From: JANQRV01 sp964533785
GTDB lineage: Bacteria > Bacteroidota > Bacteroidia > Chitinophagales > Saprospiraceae
Length of the DNA: 52,427 nucleotides
Reading direction: 5' to 3'
Assembly (NCBI GenBank): GCA_964533785.1
Contig: CAZHNG010000005.1
Location: forward strand, 1 to 52,427
Under the pieces are notes generated by a model, which saw nothing but the letters and a program-made list of their open reading frames with translations, was not told where the DNA came from and made no database searches. Position numbers and translations under genes: made by a program. Below, one piece after another: positions 43,487 through 52,422 of this stretch (position 1 is its first letter; each line of letters opens with the position of its first letter).

Positions 43487-43990
43487 TTAAAACAAATTTT
43501 TTCTATAAAATTTTTTAAAAACATAATTGAATTCGTTTTTGTTGTCTGCTTTATACGGATGGGTATCAACCAGTTTCCATTCGTCATCGTTTATTGAGGG
43601 AAAATAAGTGTCTCCGTCTGCCACTACCGTATCTACTTCAGTAAGATAAATGCGGTCGAGGTAAGGTAAGCTGAGTTCATAGATCTGGGCGCCGCCAATG
43701 ATAAAAGCTTCGGTTTCGTTATTTTCTTTGGCAATAGAGAGGGCCTCTTCTAATGTGTGTGCGGTAATCACGCCCGATGCAGCAAAAAAAAGATTGCGGG
43801 TAAGTACAATATTCGTTCTTTTAGGAAGTGGCTTGCCGATAGACAAAAAAGTTTTTCGCCCCATTATGACGTGGTGATTGAGGGTTGTTTTTTTAAAATA
43901 TTTAAGGTCTGCAGGCAAATACCAGGGGATCTGGTTGTCTTTTCCTATGACTCTATTTTTATCGGTAGCAACAATGGCGGACACTATCAT
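43487..43990 (-). CDS. folA: Dihydrofolate reductase
   Basis: 167 residues. The substrate-binding helix reads IPWYLPADLKYFKKTT with the catalytic acid D28, and VIMGRKTFLSIGKPLPKR forms the NADPH site. It reduces dihydrofolate to tetrahydrofolate. Length and motifs are ordinary. No thyA gene is adjacent. Confidence 0.95.
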   Translation of the reverse strand: MIVSAIVATDKNRVIGKDNQIPWYLPADLKYFKKTTLNHHVIMGRKTFLSIGKPLPKRTNIVLTRNLFFAASGVITAHTLEEALSIAKENNETEAFIIGGAQIYELSLPYLDRIYLTEVDTVVADGDTYFPSINDDEWKLVDTHPYKADNKNEFNYVFKKFYRKNLF

Positions 43991-44096
43991 TTATTCTATT
44001 ATTTTATTTATCCAAACAAGTGCCTATTTTAACATTTTAGTAAAATTGCAAAGGAATAATAATTTCTGAGTAATCATCAAAGAAACTACAGAATTT

Positions 44097-45146
44097 TTGA
44101 AAGAGCAATTATTAGAGTGTATTCCCAATTTTAGTGAGGGCCGTAATGCTCAAAACATTGAAAAGATCGTTGGGGAGATCGTGCAGATGAAGGGCATTCA
44201 TTTGCTTGGCGTTGAACCAGGTAAAGGTGCGAACCGAACAGTAGTCACCTTTGCCGGACCACCACAAAAGGTTATCGATGCTGCTTTTGCTGCTATCAAA
44301 AAGGCTAGCGAATTGATTGACATGCGTTTGCACACGGGGGCACATCCGCGTCTTGGTGCCACCGATGTTTGCCCATTGGTCCCGATCGCTAACCTTTCTT
44401 TACAGGACGCTGCTGTTTTGGCACATAAATTGGGCGCCAGGGTGGGCAGGGAGTTAGAGATCCCGGTATACATGTACGAAGCCGCCGCTTTGCATCCTCA
44501 GCGAAGAGACCTCGCCAATATCCGGTCGGGAGAATACGAAGGTTTAACCCGCAAAATACTGATGGAAGACTGGAAGCCGGATTACGGTCCATCGGTATTT
44601 AATGCCAAATCAGGTGCTTGTGCTATTGGTGCAAGGAATTATTTGGTCGCTTATAACGTTAATCTGGCTACTACTTCTGTATCGGCTGCTAAAGCTATTG
44701 CCCGGTCCGTGAGGGAAAGCGGTTATGTATGCACCTTAAGTTCCGGCCGGAAAGTAAGGGTAAAAGGTAGTCACAAAGGATTAAAAGCCATAGGTTGGTT
44801 CATAGAAGAATATGGATTTGCACAGGTATCCATGAACTTGGTCAAGTTGAGTGAAACTGGGATCCATCAAGCCTTTCTGGCCTGTAAAGAAGCAGCCAGT
44901 AAGCTGGGGGTTGCGGTTACCGGATCGGAACTGATCGGTTTGATCCCCTTATGGGCAATACTGGAAGCAGGACGTCATTTCCTCGAAAAAGAAACAAGAG
45001 TTAGTGAGGAGCGGACTGATAAAGAATTAATACAATCAGCAATTCATGGATTAGGATTAAATGCTATGGGACATTTTAATCCCAGCGAAAAAATCATCGA
45101 ATACAAAATAGGAATGAAGGATTATGGCTTTGATACTATGCATTGA
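44097..45146 (+). CDS. ftcD: Glutamate formimidoyltransferase
   Basis: 349 residues from a TTG start, chosen because LLECIPNFSEG is the known family start. It transfers the formimino group of N-formimino-glutamate to tetrahydrofolate in histidine degradation. The catalytic His lies in the THTGAHPRLGATDVCPL type motif (GAHPR, about residue 83). The cyclodeaminase half is absent, as in many bacteria, and no hut genes are nearby. Its end overlaps tsaB by 23 bp. Confidence 0.9.
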   Translation: MKEQLLECIPNFSEGRNAQNIEKIVGEIVQMKGIHLLGVEPGKGANRTVVTFAGPPQKVIDAAFAAIKKASELIDMRLHTGAHPRLGATDVCPLVPIANLSLQDAAVLAHKLGARVGRELEIPVYMYEAAALHPQRRDLANIRSGEYEGLTRKILMEDWKPDYGPSVFNAKSGACAIGARNYLVAYNVNLATTSVSAAKAIARSVRESGYVCTLSSGRKVRVKGSHKGLKAIGWFIEEYGFAQVSMNLVKLSETGIHQAFLACKEAASKLGVAVTGSELIGLIPLWAILEAGRHFLEKETRVSEERTDKELIQSAIHGLGLNAMGHFNPSEKIIEYKIGMKDYGFDTMH

Positions 45147-45807
45147 AACCGCTACGGAGATCTGTTCGGTAGCATTGGGCGAAAACGAAAAATTGCTGGT
45201 CTTAAAAGAAAAAATTGAAGGCTACCGACATGCCTCTCAGTTAACTTTGCTGATACAAGAATGCTTGGCGGAGGCGGGTAAATATTTGTCAGATCTAGAT
45301 GCAGTGGCTGTAAGCAACGGACCGGGGTCTTATACCGGATTGCGGATAGGCGTTTCCACGGCGAAAGGTATTTGCTATGGACAAAACGTCCCCCTCATAA
45401 GTGTTGGCACACTGGAGTCACTTGCCGTAGGCGCGCAAATGCTTTTTCCGGAAGCCTCTTATTTTATTCCAATGATCGATGCCCGGAGGATGGAAGTGTA
45501 TACCGCTATTTACGATAGTCAGTTGAAGGAGGTAAAACCAGCTTTCGCCTATGTGCTGGAAAAAAATGCTTTCAGCGAATACCACCAAGACAATAAGACC
45601 GTCGTATTTTCCGGCAATGGGGTAGCAAAAAGCCGGCCCTTTTTCCGGGATGAGCGGCAAAAAATTACTGATGTTCGTTGTTCGGCCCGGTATTTGTGCC
45701 CTATCGCTTCCCAAAAATTTCGGACGAAGGAATTCCAGGATATTGCTTACTACGTGCCGTTCTATCTCAAATCTCCAAACATCACCAAGCCTAAGAAAGT
45801 ATTGTAA
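45124..45807 (+). CDS. tsaB: tRNA t6A synthesis protein TsaB
   Basis: 227 residues. An actin-like ATPase fold starts ILCIETATEICSVAL, with AVSNGPGSYTGLRIGVSTAKG as the second signature. It partners TsaD and TsaE to add threonylcarbamoyl to A37 of tRNAs. Overlap with ftcD shows cotranscription. Confidence 0.92.
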   Translation: MALILCIETATEICSVALGENEKLLVLKEKIEGYRHASQLTLLIQECLAEAGKYLSDLDAVAVSNGPGSYTGLRIGVSTAKGICYGQNVPLISVGTLESLAVGAQMLFPEASYFIPMIDARRMEVYTAIYDSQLKEVKPAFAYVLEKNAFSEYHQDNKTVVFSGNGVAKSRPFFRDERQKITDVRCSARYLCPIASQKFRTKEFQDIAYYVPFYLKSPNITKPKKVL

Positions 45808-46077
45808 AATTTTATATTTGTAAATATATTAATTCAGCTTAGTTTGTTATATTTGTCATTGAGGTTCAATCCCTTTGAAAAAGCCATCGTTACGATCAGC
45901 TGAAATTTGGTATAATGTTTGAGCTTCTAAAAATAAAGAAGCTTAAGAAACAGGTAAATAAAACCAAGTGTTACAAGCTATTTATTCAATTATTATATAC
46001 CTGTTCATTACTTTAATGTTTTGGTGCCCCCCAGTCAACCCAAATTAATGAGGAGCATCTATATACAATACGACATT
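45808..46077. other. Gap between tsaB and the first ArsR regulator
   Basis: 270 bp, AT-rich. TATATTTG occurs at 45813-45820 and 45848-45855, but no TTG lies at the right distance. No RNA gene is seen. Confidence 0.3.
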
Positions 46078-46419
46078 ATGGGAAAACAAAAGGAAGAAAC
46101 TGTAGTATTGAAAAAGGGAAAGAAAGATATTAGGTTGGATTACGCCGAGTTGCGGAAAGCAGTGCTGGTCTTACGTGCTGTTAATCATAAACTACGGCAG
46201 AGAATTATCGACCTGTTGGAAGAAAATGAATTTATGACCGTTACGGATATTTACATCAAATTGCGGTTGGAACAATCCGTAGCTTCTCAGCATCTGGCTA
46301 TCTTACGCCGCGCGGGGGTTGTAGTAACTTCCAGGCAAGGAAAGTTCATCAATTATTCATTGAACGGTGACAGGATCGCACAAATTTCACAATTGGTAGA
46401 AGAATTAACGAATACTTAA
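46078..46419 (+). CDS. ArsR-type winged-helix regulator 1
   Basis: 113 residues from the ATG at 46078. The winged helix-turn-helix covers TVTDIYIKLRLEQSVASQHLAILRRAG and the wing VVTSRQGKFINYSLN. The cysteine metal-sensing motif ELCVCDL of classical ArsR/SmtB is replaced by residues without Cys, so it probably does not sense soft metals that way. It has a close relative in the next gene. Confidence 0.87.
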   Translation: MGKQKEETVVLKKGKKDIRLDYAELRKAVLVLRAVNHKLRQRIIDLLEENEFMTVTDIYIKLRLEQSVASQHLAILRRAGVVVTSRQGKFINYSLNGDRIAQISQLVEELTNT

Positions 46420-46562
46420 AAATAAAACAGGATTACAACTACACTACACTTAGACGCTTGACCAAAAATTTTCATGTATCTTCCTGGATACTAAATTTTT
46501 AGTGATCCATGCATAAAACAAATCTACAGTTTCCTACTTGAACAATCACTAAACTTCGAACT

Positions 46563-46886
46563 ATGAGAAAAACTAAAGTCAGTTTTAACCCAGAGAAATT
46601 AGACAAATCTTCGGAAATAATGCGTGCATTGGCCCATCCTTTGAGAATGAAAATACTGGCCTTCATTGATGAAAACGAACAAATCCACGTCAATAAAATT
46701 TATAATACGCTTAATCTCGAGCAATCTATCACTTCACAACATCTAAAAATATTAAGGTTAGCCGGTTTGGTAAGTACGAGCAGAGAGGGTAAGTTCGTAC
46801 ATTACAGTATCAATTATGACAAAATGGCTGGTACCGTTGAAGCTATCCAGTCCTTTCTTGAAGAGGAAGAAGAAGAAGAAGTTTGA
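46563..46886 (+). CDS. ArsR-type winged-helix regulator 2
   Basis: 107 residues. The helix-turn-helix and wing (NKIYNTLNLEQSITSQHL, then LVSTSREGKFVHYSIN) match regulator 1 closely, so the two genes arose by tandem duplication. Cys is absent here too. It ends in a run of Glu (EEEEEEEV). It is 143 bp after regulator 1 and convergent with lspA. Confidence 0.87.
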   Translation: MRKTKVSFNPEKLDKSSEIMRALAHPLRMKILAFIDENEQIHVNKIYNTLNLEQSITSQHLKILRLAGLVSTSREGKFVHYSINYDKMAGTVEAIQSFLEEEEEEEV

Positions 46887-46899
46887 TGATTGGTTTTTT

Positions 46900-47643
46900 C
46901 TATTGCTGCCCTGCTTCTGATTTGGAAGAATAATCCATTTTCTCCTCCTCACTGATAGGGTTATTTTCCCCATAGGTATTTTCATTACTAACAGACACTG
47001 GTTGCGACTGTTCTTGCCGTTTCATACTATTATCGGATCCAAAAAATCGTCGTTGAAAGAAGAGAATATTTAAAACGCCTAGCGTAATTGAAGTATCAGC
47101 AATATTGAAAACAGGTTTAAAGAACAAATAAGGTCGATTGCTCCAAAAAGGGAACCAATCCGGAAAATGGCCCCTAAATACCGGAAAGTAAAGCATATCT
47201 ACGACCTTACCGTGTAAAAAGCTGCCGTATCCTCCTTTCTGTGGAAATAATTGGGCGACCGAACCATGAATTTGGGACTCCGAAAAAATGAGCCCGTAAA
47301 AAGTACTGTCGATAATATTGCCTATAGCGCCGGCTAATATGAGGGCAAAGCTGATGAGTATTCCGGTGTTTACTTTTAATCTGATCAGCAGGTTAATGTA
47401 GTAGATTAAAAATACCACGGCCGTAATTCGGAAAAGACTTAACGCTAATTTACCAAATTTACCACCAAGAGTTATCCCAAAGGCCATGCCATTATTTTCA
47501 ACAAAATGGATCAGCGCCCATTCAAGGCCGAAAATCTTAATCTCCTCACCATAGTGCATATTTGTTTTTACCCAGATTTTTAATGCCTGATCAATAATGA
47601 GAACAACTAATATGATCAGGAAAACCTTCGTAGTTCTATTCAC
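46900..47643 (-). CDS. lspA: Lipoprotein signal peptidase
   Basis: 247 residues, longer than the usual 160-200 because of an interior loop and a hydrophilic tail of about 60. Four membrane helices and the catalytic aspartates D112 (AGAIGNIID) and D183 (FNIADTSITLG) are present, with ENNGMAFG before them. It removes signal peptides from prolipoproteins, of which this window has several. Confidence 0.92.
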   Translation of the reverse strand: MNRTTKVFLIILVVLIIDQALKIWVKTNMHYGEEIKIFGLEWALIHFVENNGMAFGITLGGKFGKLALSLFRITAVVFLIYYINLLIRLKVNTGILISFALILAGAIGNIIDSTFYGLIFSESQIHGSVAQLFPQKGGYGSFLHGKVVDMLYFPVFRGHFPDWFPFWSNRPYLFFKPVFNIADTSITLGVLNILFFQRRFFGSDNSMKRQEQSQPVSVSNENTYGENNPISEEEKMDYSSKSEAGQQ

Positions 47644-47717
47644 GCTTCCGCTAATTTTAGGTTAACTAGAGATTGATTTATTGCTTTCGTCCAACTATAA
47701 ATCATCAAAACAAGAAC

Positions 47718-48095
47718 TTACTTCTTACGGTTTTGTTTAGCCACGATACTTAATGTTGCATGTGGAACAATTTTGAGCCGATCTTTAGAGATCAACTGAC
47801 CTGTCTCGCGGCAAATGCCGTATACTTTGTTTTCAATACGTATCAATGCTTTTTCAAGATGCTCGATATGCTTTTTCTGGCGGGCAGCCATACTATTTAG
47901 CCTTTCATTTTCAGCGGTTCCGACCCCATCGTCTAAGCCTCTGATTTTTGTCTCCTCATTTTCGGTTTGCTCATTAAGTTGGGTTAAATAAAAATCTAAT
48001 TGTGCTTTTGCAGTATTTAGTTTTTTTACGATCAGTTGTTTGAATTCGGTTAATTCTTCATCTGAATATCTGATTTTCCCTGCGTTAGTACTCAT
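47718..48095 (-). CDS. DksA/TraR-like protein lacking the zinc cysteines
   Basis: 125 residues. A coiled-coil N-terminus and a C-terminal YGICRETGQLISKDRLKIVPHATLSI match the DksA/TraR C4 domain, but only one Cys (C95) remains of four. Such forms still bind the RNA polymerase secondary channel in other groups. The gene lies between lspA and pdxA on the same strand. Confidence 0.88.
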   Translation of the reverse strand: MSTNAGKIRYSDEELTEFKQLIVKKLNTAKAQLDFYLTQLNEQTENEETKIRGLDDGVGTAENERLNSMAARQKKHIEHLEKALIRIENKVYGICRETGQLISKDRLKIVPHATLSIVAKQNRKK

Positions 48096-48114
48096 AATAG
48101 CTTTGATTTTACAA

Positions 48115-49200
48115 TTAATCTTTAACGACTTCTTCTGTGGGTGCTTCTTTTACGATGTTTTCTTTGTGTTTTTTTACTTGGTTGGAATGCATTTCAAAAT
48201 AGAGATTGCGTGCTTTTGAAATTTCAATCGCTGAAAAAAGCGCTTGTCGGAAGGAGGATGGATCAGCAGCGTTTTTACCTGCCAGGTCATAAGCGGTTCC
48301 ATGGTCCGGTGAAGTACGGACACCAGTAAGACCAGCCGTGAAATTCACGCCCTTTCCAAATGAAAGGGTTTTGAAAGGTATTAATCCCTGGTCATGATAC
48401 ATCGCCAAAATAGCGTCGAATTTGGCGTATTGACCCGAACCAAAGAAGGCGTCAGCAGAAAAGGGGCCCATCACCAACATGCCTTTCTTTTTGTGCTCTA
48501 CTATGGCGGGACGAATAATTTGTTCCTCTTCTTCACCTAGTAGTCCTTGGTCACCCGCGTGTGGATTAAGACCGAGTACGGCTATCGTTGGTCTTTCCAA
48601 GCCAAAATCAATACGCAGGGTATCATTTAAGATCGATAATTTTTCGATAATTTTTTCTTTCGTAATAGAAGACGCTACTTCTTTGACCGGAATATGATTG
48701 GTGACCACTCCAATTCTCAGTTCATCATTTACCATCAGCATCAAACTTTCTTTGACCCCCATTTCCCGGGTTAAATATTCCGTATGTCCGGGATACTCAA
48801 AGCCTCCTAATTGCATTGCGTATTTATTGATGGGCGCAGTGACCAAAGCGTCTATCTTTCGGTCTTTCAGGTCCTGAACCGCTGCTTCCAGAGCTTTGAT
48901 TGCAAATTTGCCACTGTCTTCCGTCGGCTTTCCAATGGTAATATTGACATTATCATTCCAGCAATTGATAACATTGACCTTGTCGTTACTCAACCGGTCT
49001 ATACTTTTGGCTGACTGAAAATGCATTTCACTGCCAACGATGTTTTTATGATAGGATATTACCTTTGTGGAGCCATAAATTACTGGCTGGCAGAGGTCTA
49101 ATATTCCCTTGTGCGATAAGGTTTTTATAATGACCTCTAATCCAATGCCATTGAAATCTCCAATGCTGATACCTACTCTTACGCGCTCCTTTCTATCCAT
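48115..49200 (-). CDS. pdxA: 4-hydroxythreonine-4-phosphate dehydrogenase
   Basis: 361 residues. ISIGDFNGIGLEVI, VTAPINK, GHTEYL and MYHDQGLIPFK (metal-binding His) mark PdxA of the DXP-dependent vitamin B6 route. The C-terminal 25 residues (KKHKENIVKEAPTEE) are an extra polar tail. Its 3' end lies 20 bp from the DksA-like start, so they likely share a transcript. Confidence 0.92.
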   Translation of the reverse strand: MDRKERVRVGISIGDFNGIGLEVIIKTLSHKGILDLCQPVIYGSTKVISYHKNIVGSEMHFQSAKSIDRLSNDKVNVINCWNDNVNITIGKPTEDSGKFAIKALEAAVQDLKDRKIDALVTAPINKYAMQLGGFEYPGHTEYLTREMGVKESLMLMVNDELRIGVVTNHIPVKEVASSITKEKIIEKLSILNDTLRIDFGLERPTIAVLGLNPHAGDQGLLGEEEEQIIRPAIVEHKKKGMLVMGPFSADAFFGSGQYAKFDAILAMYHDQGLIPFKTLSFGKGVNFTAGLTGVRTSPDHGTAYDLAGKNAADPSSFRQALFSAIEISKARNLYFEMHSNQVKKHKENIVKEAPTEEVVKD

Positions 49201-49493
49201 TGATAAATGATTACTTTCAGTTGTTAACGTCTTAAAATCTTATTTTAATATTACATTGTAAATATCTATATAGTTTTGTGGAACAGCCGGTAAAAATAAT
49301 AAATCCAGGTTTTACGGGCAATAACGGACAGCCCCCTTTCTTTCCATTGAAATTTTCTTAAGTTTGTTTTCAACCATGAATTGATGAAAATGGTCGTGAA
49401 AACCGGTTCCCGGCGCTGTTTGGTATTCTATGCAGCAGTCAAGACATTGTTGTGGCCAGGATCTCCCGTCCATTCCATAATCACCGATAAATT
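49201..49493. other. Divergent gap between pdxA and rsmA
   Basis: 293 bp. TAGTTTTG at 49271-49278 resembles a -7 box on the plus strand, but the nearest TTG is too close. Nothing else is recognised. Confidence 0.3.
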
Positions 49494-50288
49494 ATGAAAG
49501 CCAAAAAATCTTACGGCCAGCACTTTTTAACCAACGAATCAATTGCCGAGAGGATTGCCGACAGTTTAAGTGTGGATGGTTCTTTTCAAAATATTCTAGA
49601 GGTCGGACCGGGAAAAGGAATGCTTACCAAATATCTTTTGGAGAAACCTTTCAACTTTTTAGCAGTCGAAGCAGATAAGGAAATGGTCGGTTACTTGGAA
49701 AAACACTATCCTTCCCTGCGTGATCAAATCGTTTACCACAACTTTTTACGGCTCAATCTGGATGATCTTTTTGATGGTCAACCTTTTGCGATCATTGGTA
49801 ATTTCCCCTACAATATCTCTTCTCAGATCGTATTCAAAATGCTGGATGCCAAAGCAAGAGTTCCCGAATTGGTGGGTATGTTCCAAAAGGAAATGGCACT
49901 ACGCATCGTCGCAGAACCAGGTGGGAAAGAATATGGCGTCATTAGCGTGCTTACACAAGCCTATTACGAAGGAGAATACTTGTTTAGCGTGAAAAACAGT
50001 AATTTTTCGCCTCCCCCCAAAGTACAGTCAGGAGTGATCCGCTTAAAAAGAAAAAGAGTTTCCCTGGAAGACTGCGATGAGCAACTGTTTAAAAAAGTAG
50101 TAAAGATCGCCTTCAGTCAACGACGTAAAATGTTGCGCAATACGCTAAAGTCTATTATCCCTGACAATGCGCTTCTTAAAGAACCCTTTTTTGCAAAGAG
50201 GCCAGAAAAAATAAGCGTTGCCGACTTTATCGATATTACCCGGAGGATTAAATCGGAACTAGAAGTGGAACAAGGGAACAATTCTTAA
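49494..50288 (+). CDS. rsmA: 16S rRNA dimethyladenosine transferase
   Basis: 264 residues. KKSYGQHFL at the start, LEVGPGKGMLT as the SAM site and NFPYNISSQI as the catalytic loop (NxPY). It dimethylates A1518 and A1519 in ribosome assembly. Ordinary length. It precedes yqeY by 41 bp. Confidence 0.95.
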   Translation: MKAKKSYGQHFLTNESIAERIADSLSVDGSFQNILEVGPGKGMLTKYLLEKPFNFLAVEADKEMVGYLEKHYPSLRDQIVYHNFLRLNLDDLFDGQPFAIIGNFPYNISSQIVFKMLDAKARVPELVGMFQKEMALRIVAEPGGKEYGVISVLTQAYYEGEYLFSVKNSNFSPPPKVQSGVIRLKRKRVSLEDCDEQLFKKVVKIAFSQRRKMLRNTLKSIIPDNALLKEPFFAKRPEKISVADFIDITRRIKSELEVEQGNNS

Positions 50289-50329
50289 TTTGTGCTTGTA
50301 TTTGTACTATAAATAAACCACTAAAGATT

Positions 50330-50776
50330 ATGAGTTTAGAAAAAAGAATCGCTGAAGATCTAAAAAATGCAATGAAAGCCAAAGATGAGGCGGCCAAGCG
50401 GGGCATCCGTGCTATTAAATCGGCTATCTTACTGGCCAAGACAGACGGTAGTGGCGAAGCATTGGATGAAGCCAAAGAAATTAAAATACTCCAAAAATTA
50501 GTAAAACAACGCAAGGATTCTTTGGAAATATACGAGGAACAGGGACGTGAGGATCTGGCGCAAAAAGAGCGCGAAGAGATAGCAATCATTGAAAAATATT
50601 TACCACAGCAATTAGATGAAGCTACGTTAAAAACGGAGCTGCAGAAAATCATTGATGAAGTTGGCGCCAACTCTATCAAGGACATGGGGAAAGTGATGGG
50701 GGCAGCGCAAAAGAAACTCGCCGGTCAGGCAGAAGGAAAGGCAATTGCCGCCGCCGTCAAAGATCTGTTAGGATAG
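50330..50776 (+). CDS. yqeY: GatB/YqeY domain protein
   Basis: 148 residues, the size of YqeY. It starts MSLEKRIAEDLKNAMKAKD and contains KLVKQRKDSLEIYEEQGREDL in outline, then a C-terminal helical half. It resembles the tail of aspartyl/glutamyl-tRNA amidotransferase B; independent function unknown. Confidence 0.92.
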   Translation: MSLEKRIAEDLKNAMKAKDEAAKRGIRAIKSAILLAKTDGSGEALDEAKEIKILQKLVKQRKDSLEIYEEQGREDLAQKEREEIAIIEKYLPQQLDEATLKTELQKIIDEVGANSIKDMGKVMGAAQKKLAGQAEGKAIAAAVKDLLG

Positions 50777-50851
50777 TGCCCCCAAGCACGAATTTAATTG
50801 AAGCCCCGAACCAAATGCTCTTCATTTGCTTCAATCAACAACAATTTTTCA

Positions 50852-52378
50852 ATGGATACTACTTTTCTGAAGACCTTAGGTCTTGAACAAGAAAACAATG
50901 GCTCTTCCACCGGCCAGCAATCTACTTCTTCCGGCCAGTATATTCAATCCTTTTCTCCGGTAGATGGTAATTTGATCGGTCAGGTCAGTGTTACCACCCG
51001 TGCAGAATACGACCAAATCGTTGAAACGGCTCAGAAAGCTTTTCTGGAGTGGCGGTTGGTGCCTGCTCCCAAAAGAGGGGATATTATCCGGCAGTACGGG
51101 GACGCCCTGAGAGCTAATAAAGAAGCCTTGGGTCGTCTGGTTTCTTACGAAATGGGTAAGAGTTTACAGGAAGGCTGGGGAGAAGTACAGGAAATGATCG
51201 ATATCTGCGACTTTGCGATAGGGTTATCGCGGCAGTTGTACGGTTTGACGATGCACTCCGAACGGCCGAGTCACCGTATGTATGAACAGTGGCACCCACT
51301 AGGTATTGTGGGCATTATCAGCGCTTTTAACTTCCCGGTTGCCGTTTGGTCGTGGAATGCTATGATCGCTTTGGTATGCGGGGATGTTTGCATCTGGAAA
51401 CCTTCCGAAAAAGCTCCTCTTTGCGCAGTAGCCTGCCAAAATATTTTCAAAAAGGTATTACGAGAGAACGATGTTCCGGAAGGGGTTAACAATATTATCG
51501 TTGGCGATTACCAGATCGGCGAATACATGACCAAGGATACCCGCATTCCGCTTATCTCCGCGACGGGGAGTATTCGCATGGGCAAGATAGTAGGCCCTAC
51601 GGTTGCTGAGCGACTTGGGCGCACTATTCTTGAACTAGGTGGGAATAACGCTATAATAGTGACCCCGAATGCTAATCTGGATATCGTGCTGACCGGTGCG
51701 TTATTCGGTGCCGTCGGAACAGCAGGGCAACGTTGTACGTCCACCCGCCGGCTCATCGTCCACGAAAGCATTTTCGATGAAGTGAAAACCAAACTGGCCA
51801 ATGCTTACCAACAATTACGCATCGGTAATCCGCTGGATGAAAATAATCACGTTGGCCCGCTGATCGATACCGATGCCGTAAACATGTACCTGCAAGCCAT
51901 CGAACAGATCAAAGCACAAGGCGGCAGGATGATCGTTGAAGGTGGTGTCCTGGAAGGAGAGACCTACAACAGCGGCTGCTACGTCAAACCCTGCATCGCC
52001 GAAGTGCGCAACGAGATGCCGATCGTGCAGCACGAAACCTTTGCTCCCATCCTCTACCTCATCAAATACAAAGAGCTGGAGGAGGCTATAGCCTACCACA
52101 ATGGTGTGCCGCAAGGTCTTTCTTCCGCGATCATGACGGATAATTTACGAGAAGCGGAGCTATTCCTTTCAGCTGCCGGCTCTGATTGTGGTATTGCCAA
52201 CGTCAACATCGGTACCAGCGGGGCGGAGATCGGCGGTGCTTTCGGAGGCGAAAAAGAAACGGGCGGCGGCCGCGAAAGCGGTTCTGATGCCTGGAAAGCT
52301 TATATGCGCCGGCAAACGAATACGATCAATTACAGTAAGGAGTTGCCATTGGCGCAGGGGATTAAGTTTGATTTGTAG
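50852..52378 (+). CDS. ALDH7-type aldehyde dehydrogenase (alpha-aminoadipic semialdehyde type)
   Basis: 508 residues from the ATG at 50852. Nucleophile C295 in GTAGQRCTSTRR and E261 in LELGGNNA are conserved. GIVGIISAFNFPVAVWSWNAM and the ending GGRESGSDAWKAYMRRQTNTINYS are the ALDH7/antiquitin marks. The human and plant members oxidise alpha-aminoadipic semialdehyde from lysine breakdown; bacterial ones act as piperideine-6-carboxylate dehydrogenases. No lysine catabolic gene is adjacent. Confidence 0.9.
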   Translation: MDTTFLKTLGLEQENNGSSTGQQSTSSGQYIQSFSPVDGNLIGQVSVTTRAEYDQIVETAQKAFLEWRLVPAPKRGDIIRQYGDALRANKEALGRLVSYEMGKSLQEGWGEVQEMIDICDFAIGLSRQLYGLTMHSERPSHRMYEQWHPLGIVGIISAFNFPVAVWSWNAMIALVCGDVCIWKPSEKAPLCAVACQNIFKKVLRENDVPEGVNNIIVGDYQIGEYMTKDTRIPLISATGSIRMGKIVGPTVAERLGRTILELGGNNAIIVTPNANLDIVLTGALFGAVGTAGQRCTSTRRLIVHESIFDEVKTKLANAYQQLRIGNPLDENNHVGPLIDTDAVNMYLQAIEQIKAQGGRMIVEGGVLEGETYNSGCYVKPCIAEVRNEMPIVQHETFAPILYLIKYKELEEAIAYHNGVPQGLSSAIMTDNLREAELFLSAAGSDCGIANVNIGTSGAEIGGAFGGEKETGGGRESGSDAWKAYMRRQTNTINYSKELPLAQGIKFDL

Positions 52379-52385
52379 GGGGATA

Positions 52386-52422
52386 ATCTTGCTATCCGGA
52401 ACTTTTGTCCGGATAGCAAGAT
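52386..52422. terminator. Perfect 15-bp hairpin after the dehydrogenase gene
   Basis: ATCTTGCTATCCGGA (52386-52400) and TCCGGATAGCAAGAT (52408-52422) pair fully around ACTTTTG. The window ends five bases later, so any T-run cannot be seen. Confidence 0.6.

Noticed and set aside
45860..45880. GAGGTTCAATCCCTTT as a tRNA T-arm
   Set aside because: No acceptor or anticodon arms can be folded around it.
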